From an uncultured Paracoccaceae bacterium (GTDB taxonomy: Bacteria; Pseudomonadota; Alphaproteobacteria; Rhodobacterales; Rhodobacteraceae), in NCBI GenBank assembly GCA_945952025.1, contig CAMFGW010000004.1:62001-126000 (forward strand): a DNA stretch of 64,000 bases, in the 5' to 3' direction. The notes beneath the pieces are model-generated. The model was not told the DNA's origin and searched no databases. It saw only the letters and a list, made by a program, of their open reading frames with translations. Of the stretch, positions 59,428 to 64,000 are shown one piece after another (positions within the stretch are counted from its first letter, which is position 1; each line of letters opens with the position of its first letter). The position numbers and the translations under genes were made by a program.

Positions 59428-59459
59428 GCCGCGCGTCCCGCAGGCCGCGCGTCCCGCAA
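59428..59459. repeat. Two-unit 16-bp tandem repeat
   Basis: gccgcgcgtcccgcag / gccgcgcgtcccgcaa, downstream of metA. Confidence 0.8.
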
Positions 59460-59478
59460 GCTGCACCCTGTGGGCCCG

Positions 59479-60402
59479 TCAGGTGCCGATCCTTGCGATG
59501 TCGAAGGGGGTGGCCTGATAGATCTCGTTGATCCAGTTGCCGTAAAGCAGGTGGGCGTGGCTCCGCCAGCGGTTCATCGGCTGGCGCGAAGGATCGTCGT
59601 CGGGGTAGTAGTTCATCGGCACGTTGATCGTGGTCCCGGCGGCCACGTCGCGGTCGTATTCCTCTTTCAGCGTGCCGCTGTCATATTCGAAATGGTTGAA
59701 AATATAGAGCGCGCGGTGGGCCGGGTCCTCGATCAGGCAGGGGCCAACCTCGTCCGAGCCCAGAAGCGTCGTCAGGCCGGGGTGCGCGTCGATTTCGGGC
59801 TGGCGCATCTCGGTCCAGCGGCTGACGGGGATGACGAAATCGTCCGAGAAGCCGCGCAGGTAGGGCGAGGCGGGCGCGCGGTTCTGGTGGCGGAAACAGC
59901 CGAAGGCCTTGTGGTCCAGAAGGTGCTTCCTGATTCCGTGGAAGTGGTAGGCCATGGCCATGCCGCCCCAGCAGACGCCGAAGGTCGACTGGACATGCGT
60001 CTGCGTCCAGTCGAAGACCTGGCGCAACTCGTCCCAATAGGTCACGGCCTCGAACGGCAGGTGCTCGATCGGCGCGCCGGTGATGATGAGGCCGTCGAAC
60101 TTGTCGCCGCTCTCTGCCACCTCGGCGAAGGGGCGGTAGAAGGCCTCCATGTGCTCGGCCGCGGTGTTCTTCGCCTCGTGCATGGTCATGCGGATCAGCG
60201 ACAGGTCGATCTGCAGGGGTGTGGCGCCGATCAGCCGGGCGAACTGGTTTTCCGTCTGGATCTTCCTCGGCATCAGGTTCAGAAGCCCGATGCGCAGGGG
60301 GCGGATGTCCTGATGGGCCGCCCGGTCCGGCGACATCACCATGACGCCTTCCTTGGACAGGACGTCGAAGGCGGGCAGCGTTTCGGGCAGGGTGATCGGC
60401 AT
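59479..60402 (-). CDS. metA: Homoserine O-acyltransferase (MetA)
   Basis: [83 protein letters not shown]. Confidence 0.95.
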   Translation of the reverse strand: MPITLPETLPAFDVLSKEGVMVMSPDRAAHQDIRPLRIGLLNLMPRKIQTENQFARLIGATPLQIDLSLIRMTMHEAKNTAAEHMEAFYRPFAEVAESGDKFDGLIITGAPIEHLPFEAVTYWDELRQVFDWTQTHVQSTFGVCWGGMAMAYHFHGIRKHLLDHKAFGCFRHQNRAPASPYLRGFSDDFVIPVSRWTEMRQPEIDAHPGLTTLLGSDEVGPCLIEDPAHRALYIFNHFEYDSGTLKEEYDRDVAAGTTINVPMNYYPDDDPSRQPMNRWRSHAHLLYGNWINEIYQATPFDIARIGT

Positions 60403-60429
60403 GGGTCTGGCTTCTCCTTGGCCCGCGAT

Positions 60430-61314
60430 CTAAGCGGTCCGGCCCTTTGTCTCAAGGCTGCGTGCGTCAAGGGCGCGGGCGACAAGGGCCTCGAAGTCGG
60501 CGGCGCTTGCGACGGCGGCGGCCTCTTCGGCGGTGATGGTCAGGCCACGGCGGGCCATCGCCTCGTACCGGGGCTGGCGGTGGTCCAGCAGACGCGCGTA
60601 GCCGTAGCGCAGGAAGGCGTCGGGATCGACCCGGTCGCCCGGCTGGCCCTGTTCGCGGCAGTAGTCGGCCCAGAGGCGTTCCAGAAAGGCCGGCTGGTAG
60701 TAGATCGGCTTCGGCGCGCGGTCGAAGCGGCGGATCAGCTCGGCCCGGTGCGCCTCGCTTCCCTTGATCCAGATGAGAAGCAGGTTGCCGTCCAGGACGT
60801 TCAGGACCGGATCGTCGGGGCTTGCGGGGTCCACCACCTCGCAGATCGAGCCGCCGCTGTCGCAGACGAAGTTGCGGTAGCCGTAAAGCTCATTGGCGCG
60901 CTCGATGAAATGCGGCGTGTCGAGAAGCGAGGCGACCTCGGCCTGGCGGTGCTGTTCCTGCCGGCGCAGGTATTCGGCGAACGGAACGCCGCCGCGCGCC
61001 GGATCGCCCGGCTTGCCAAGATAGGTCGACAGGGGGGCGAGGTTGTTGAAGGTGATGTTCGACCCGATATGGACCGAGTCCGTCATCAGAAGCTCGCGCA
61101 GCAAGGGGACCTTCATCGCCTCGCGCTTGAAGTTGTCGGCGATGTGTTCGCCCATGTAGCGGGTGCCGATGCGGTAGTCGATCGAGTAGTGGAACCAGCC
61201 GCCCTCGCCCCGCAGAAGGTTCGAGATATGCGTCTTGCCAAGGCCGGACATGCCGAACAGAAGGACGCGCTTGCGGTCAGCCTTCAGCCAGTCGTCCGCA
61301 TTCCGGTAGATCAT
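60430..61314 (-). CDS. P-loop ATPase/kinase-like protein of unknown function, next to metA
   Basis: VLLFGMSGLGKTHISNLLRGEGGWFHYSIDYRIGTRYMG: Walker A GxSGxGKT; 294 aa; 27 bp upstream of metA. Confidence 0.75.
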   Translation of the reverse strand: MIYRNADDWLKADRKRVLLFGMSGLGKTHISNLLRGEGGWFHYSIDYRIGTRYMGEHIADNFKREAMKVPLLRELLMTDSVHIGSNITFNNLAPLSTYLGKPGDPARGGVPFAEYLRRQEQHRQAEVASLLDTPHFIERANELYGYRNFVCDSGGSICEVVDPASPDDPVLNVLDGNLLLIWIKGSEAHRAELIRRFDRAPKPIYYQPAFLERLWADYCREQGQPGDRVDPDAFLRYGYARLLDHRQPRYEAMARRGLTITAEEAAAVASAADFEALVARALDARSLETKGRTA

Positions 61315-61350
61315 TCGCTTGCCCCGCGCGTCAGTGCCGCACGCGCCTGA

Positions 61351-62301
61351 TTAGCCGCGCCCATCGGAAAGTTCACGCGAATTCTTGCCCGGCAGCCGGA
61401 CGCGCCCGTCGATGACCAGCAGCCCGAGCGCCAGAAGCACGAAGCCCGCATAGTCGGCCGCCGTCAGGGTTTCGCCGAAAAGGACGGCGCCGACAACGAC
61501 AGAGACGGGTGCGATCATCAGCGTCACAAGGCTCGCATTGCCCGCACCCGCCACCCGCAGGAGGCGGTAGAAGCACAGGAAGGCCAGGGCCGACGAGACG
61601 ATCCCGTGGTAGCCAAGCGCCACGAAGGTCGCCGGGTGCCAGGCGGCGAAGTTCGGCACGCCGTCGTGCGCCAGCGCAAGGGGCACCATGATGAGCGACG
61701 AGACGGTCAGCATCCCCGCTGCCGCGACCTCGGGCGGCTGGCCGGTGGCGAAGTGGCGGCCGAAGGTCGAGGCGAAGGCATAGCAGATAGAGGCGAGGAT
61801 GATGGCAAGCTGCCCGAGCGAGGTCAGGTCGAGCGAGCGGAGCGCGTCGGTGCCCATCACCGTGACGACACCCGCAAAGCCCAGAAGGACGCCCACCATC
61901 TTCGCCGGCGTCATCCGCTCGTCATGGAACAGAAGGGCTGCCAGGCAGACGGTGAAGATCGCGGTCGAGGCATTGAGGATCGCGGCCAGGCCCGAGGCGA
62001 TGTGCAGCTGCCCCCAGGCGATCAGGCTCCAGGGGATGACGTTGTTCATCACGCCCATGAAGGCAAAGACGAGGAGCGTGCGCCAGCTGACGCGAAACGG
62101 GATGCGAGCGGCGACGATGTAGATCCAGAGCGCGAGCGCCCCGCCGCCGACGCGTAAGGCGACAAGCGTTGCCACCTGCACGTCGAAAAGGGCGGCGCGG
62201 GTGGCGGCGAAGCTGATGCCCCAGAAGAGCGCGATGAGGCTGAGAAGGACCCAGGCTTCGGGGGTCATGCGGCGTTGGGTGGGGGCGGGTGCTTGGCTCA
62301 T
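61351..62301 (-). CDS. DMT/EamA family transporter
   Basis: Ten-TM EamA-like protein: WVLLSLIALFWGISFAATRAALFDVQVATLVALRVGGGALALWI. Confidence 0.9.
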   Translation of the reverse strand: MSQAPAPTQRRMTPEAWVLLSLIALFWGISFAATRAALFDVQVATLVALRVGGGALALWIYIVAARIPFRVSWRTLLVFAFMGVMNNVIPWSLIAWGQLHIASGLAAILNASTAIFTVCLAALLFHDERMTPAKMVGVLLGFAGVVTVMGTDALRSLDLTSLGQLAIILASICYAFASTFGRHFATGQPPEVAAAGMLTVSSLIMVPLALAHDGVPNFAAWHPATFVALGYHGIVSSALAFLCFYRLLRVAGAGNASLVTLMIAPVSVVVGAVLFGETLTAADYAGFVLLALGLLVIDGRVRLPGKNSRELSDGRG

Positions 62302-62383
62302 GCCTGCAACCTAGCCGGGGGTCGCCGTGCATTCCACCCGGATCTTGCGCCAAATGGTCCCGGCGCGGCACCCCCAAAGGAAA

Positions 62384-62409
62384 GGACCCCGGCCTTGCAG
62401 ACGGGGTCC
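62384..62409 (-). terminator. Rho-independent terminator-like hairpin downstream of the OmpP1/FadL-like gene
   Basis: GGACCCCG / CGGGGTCC 8-bp stem, minus-strand continuation TTTCCTTT. Confidence 0.7.
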
Positions 62410-62433
62410 CTATGTCAGGTCAGGCCGGACGGA

Positions 62434-63546
62434 TCAGAAGGAATAGCCGATCTTGACGCCGACGCCGACTACCTTGTTGCCGGTGAAGTTCGCGCGGGCC
62501 ACGTCCGGCGTGCCGGTTTCGGGCATGGCGTCGCCCAGCTTGGTGTAGTTGACGCCCGTCGTGATCTTCATGTTGTCCTTGGTGTAGATCGCGGCCAGCG
62601 AGACGCCGGTGCGCCCGTTCGTCGGCGCGAGCGGCGAGACGAGCGGGTTGCCCTTCTTCTCGTAACTGACCGACACGGCGCCCGACCAGTTCTCGGTGAA
62701 CTTGTGGCCCACGCCCAGCGTCCAGGTCGTGGTATCCTCGAGGCTGATAAGGCCGCCGCCCGCGAGGGGGGTGAAGACCTTGGGGTCGATCTGGAAGGCC
62801 GACCATTCGGCCCAGCGGATCTGGCCGAACACCAGCGTGTCGGCGGCAACGCCGGTCTGGAAGTCCAGGTTGACGCTCTTCGGGGTCGACACCTTGGTGA
62901 CCGAGGGCAGACCCAGCGGCGCGCCATTCAGGGTCTCGACCGTGCCGAAGTTGTGCGTGATTTCCGAGTTGTAGGTCAGGGCGACGCGCAGCGCGATGTC
63001 CGGACGCTCATAGGCCGCGCCGATGACATAGCCCCAGGCCAGGTCCTGGTCGAGCCGCACGTTGTAGCCGCTGAACGGGCCATAGGCCGCACCCTTCAGC
63101 GTGATTTCGCCCGAGGCATTGTCGGCCCGCACGCCGCCGTGGACCGAGAAATTCTCGTTGAACTTGTACCGCATCAGGAACGTGCCGGCCATCGTTTCGG
63201 CCTTCACCTTGGTGCCGCCGAGGGCGATCGACGAGGGGCCATAGGCCAGGTCGGCGCCGAACGGCTGGTCGAGGATGATGGCGTAGGACAGCTTGTCGTT
63301 GATGTCGTTCTTGTAGGCGAACGAGAACTGCGTGTAGTTGCCGACGACGCCGCCCGTAGGCTGGCCGCCGAATATAGCCACGTCATGGCCCGACACCGAC
63401 GGATTGACGCTGCCGAAGGTCAGTTCGGCATAGCCGCCCTTCTGGAATAGCGGGTCGATCGCCATGCCTGTGCGGTCGATGCCGCCTGCCGAGGCGGCGC
63501 CAGCCGAAATGGCCGCCATGCTCGCCCCGATCAGAAACTTCCTCAT
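62434..63546 (-). CDS. OmpP1/FadL family outer-membrane transport protein
   Basis: MRKFLIGASMAAISAGAASAGGIDRTGMAIDPLFQKGGYAELTFGSVNPSVSG...VGVKIGYSF. Confidence 0.88.
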   Translation of the reverse strand: MRKFLIGASMAAISAGAASAGGIDRTGMAIDPLFQKGGYAELTFGSVNPSVSGHDVAIFGGQPTGGVVGNYTQFSFAYKNDINDKLSYAIILDQPFGADLAYGPSSIALGGTKVKAETMAGTFLMRYKFNENFSVHGGVRADNASGEITLKGAAYGPFSGYNVRLDQDLAWGYVIGAAYERPDIALRVALTYNSEITHNFGTVETLNGAPLGLPSVTKVSTPKSVNLDFQTGVAADTLVFGQIRWAEWSAFQIDPKVFTPLAGGGLISLEDTTTWTLGVGHKFTENWSGAVSVSYEKKGNPLVSPLAPTNGRTGVSLAAIYTKDNMKITTGVNYTKLGDAMPETGTPDVARANFTGNKVVGVGVKIGYSF

Positions 63547-63681
63547 TCCCGTCTCTCCCATGAGAATGCTGCGATACCCTTGTGGATAAGGGTAGTTGGC
63601 GCGCGGCCACCCGGTCAACGAATGACGCAGCGTCGCAGTTTCGTGACCTGACGTGAGGGGGAAATCTGTAGCTTTTTCGCC

Positions 63682-64000
63682 TCAGGTTATGGCGGAAATC
63701 TGGCGCTCGCGGGCATCGGCGCGGATGTTCGACAGATTTGCGCCAAGAATGATCGCGCCGCCGGCGATGACCCAGGGGTCGAAGGGCTCGGCGTAGAAGG
63801 CCCAGCCGATGAGCGCGATGATCGGCAGGCGCAGGAAGTCGATCGGCACGACGACGGTGGCGGGGGCGAGCGACAGGGCCTTGGTCAGCGAGTAATGCGC
63901 CACAAGGCCAGAGATGCCGATCACCAGCACCCAGGGCAGGGCGGCGGCGCCTGGGGCGTGGACCTGGCCGTCGAAGGCGGCGATGGCAAAGCCCATGACC
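63682..64000 (-). CDS. DMT/EamA family transporter (5' end beyond window)
   Basis: ...GFAIAAFDGQVHAPGAAALPWVLVIGISGLVAHYSLTKALSLAPATVVVPIDFLRLPIIALIGWAFYAEPFDPWVIAGGAIILGANLSNI. Confidence 0.85.
   Translation of the reverse strand, partial: VMGFAIAAFDGQVHAPGAAALPWVLVIGISGLVAHYSLTKALSLAPATVVVPIDFLRLPIIALIGWAFYAEPFDPWVIAGGAIILGANLSNIRADARERQISAIT

Noticed and set aside
59428-59459. Two-unit 16-bp repeat downstream of metA as a functional element
   Set aside because: Only two units in GC-rich intergenic sequence; most likely a local duplication, so listed as a feature but not as a finding.
1-64000. CRISPR array, tRNA/rRNA genes, IS elements, prophage
   Set aside because: No regularly spaced short repeats with unique spacers, no tRNA cloverleaf or rRNA sequence, and no transposase or phage proteins were recognised by eye. 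tRNAscan-SE, minced and ISfinder would be needed to exclude them fully.

Overview
High-GC alphaproteobacterial chromosomal window, Rhodobacteraceae-like judging from protein content and synteny. It is mostly housekeeping and metabolic genes. I found no rRNA, tRNA, CRISPR array, prophage or IS element. Recognisable blocks: mutS (partial) and an rhlE-like helicase; pyruvate carboxylase; an ArsR/SRPBCC pair; metG; a compact taurine/sulfoacetaldehyde dissimilation cluster (tpa, tauR, xsc, TSUP sulfite exporter, ackA, soeABC); a Na/Pi cotransporter; a Pot-type ABC transporter operon carrying a cytidine deaminase-like gene, rbsD/fucU and ribokinase; a corrinoid protein, a tiny membrane ORF and DUF1638; an ATM1-type ABC exporter; SulP; a ParB-like protein; a KamA-like radical SAM enzyme; hisI; serS; der-bamB-yfgM-like; gyrA; trmFO; gluQ; CorC-like; YeeE/YedE genes; DksA-like; fadJ-like; ppk2; metA; and outer-membrane barrels. 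The most interesting structure outside the genes is a family of about 220-bp intergenic repeats (six full copies and one degenerate copy) found only next to gene 3' ends. Their hairpins are conserved with compensatory and G.U changes, which suggests a structured RNA or terminator-like element. Other notable signals are three pairs of TauR-like direct repeats in the taurine cluster (one overlapping the tauR stop codon), a near-consensus Pho box between nptA and the ABC/ribokinase operon, an untracked 58-aa membrane ORF coupled to DUF1638, and an in-frame YeeE-DUF442 fusion.
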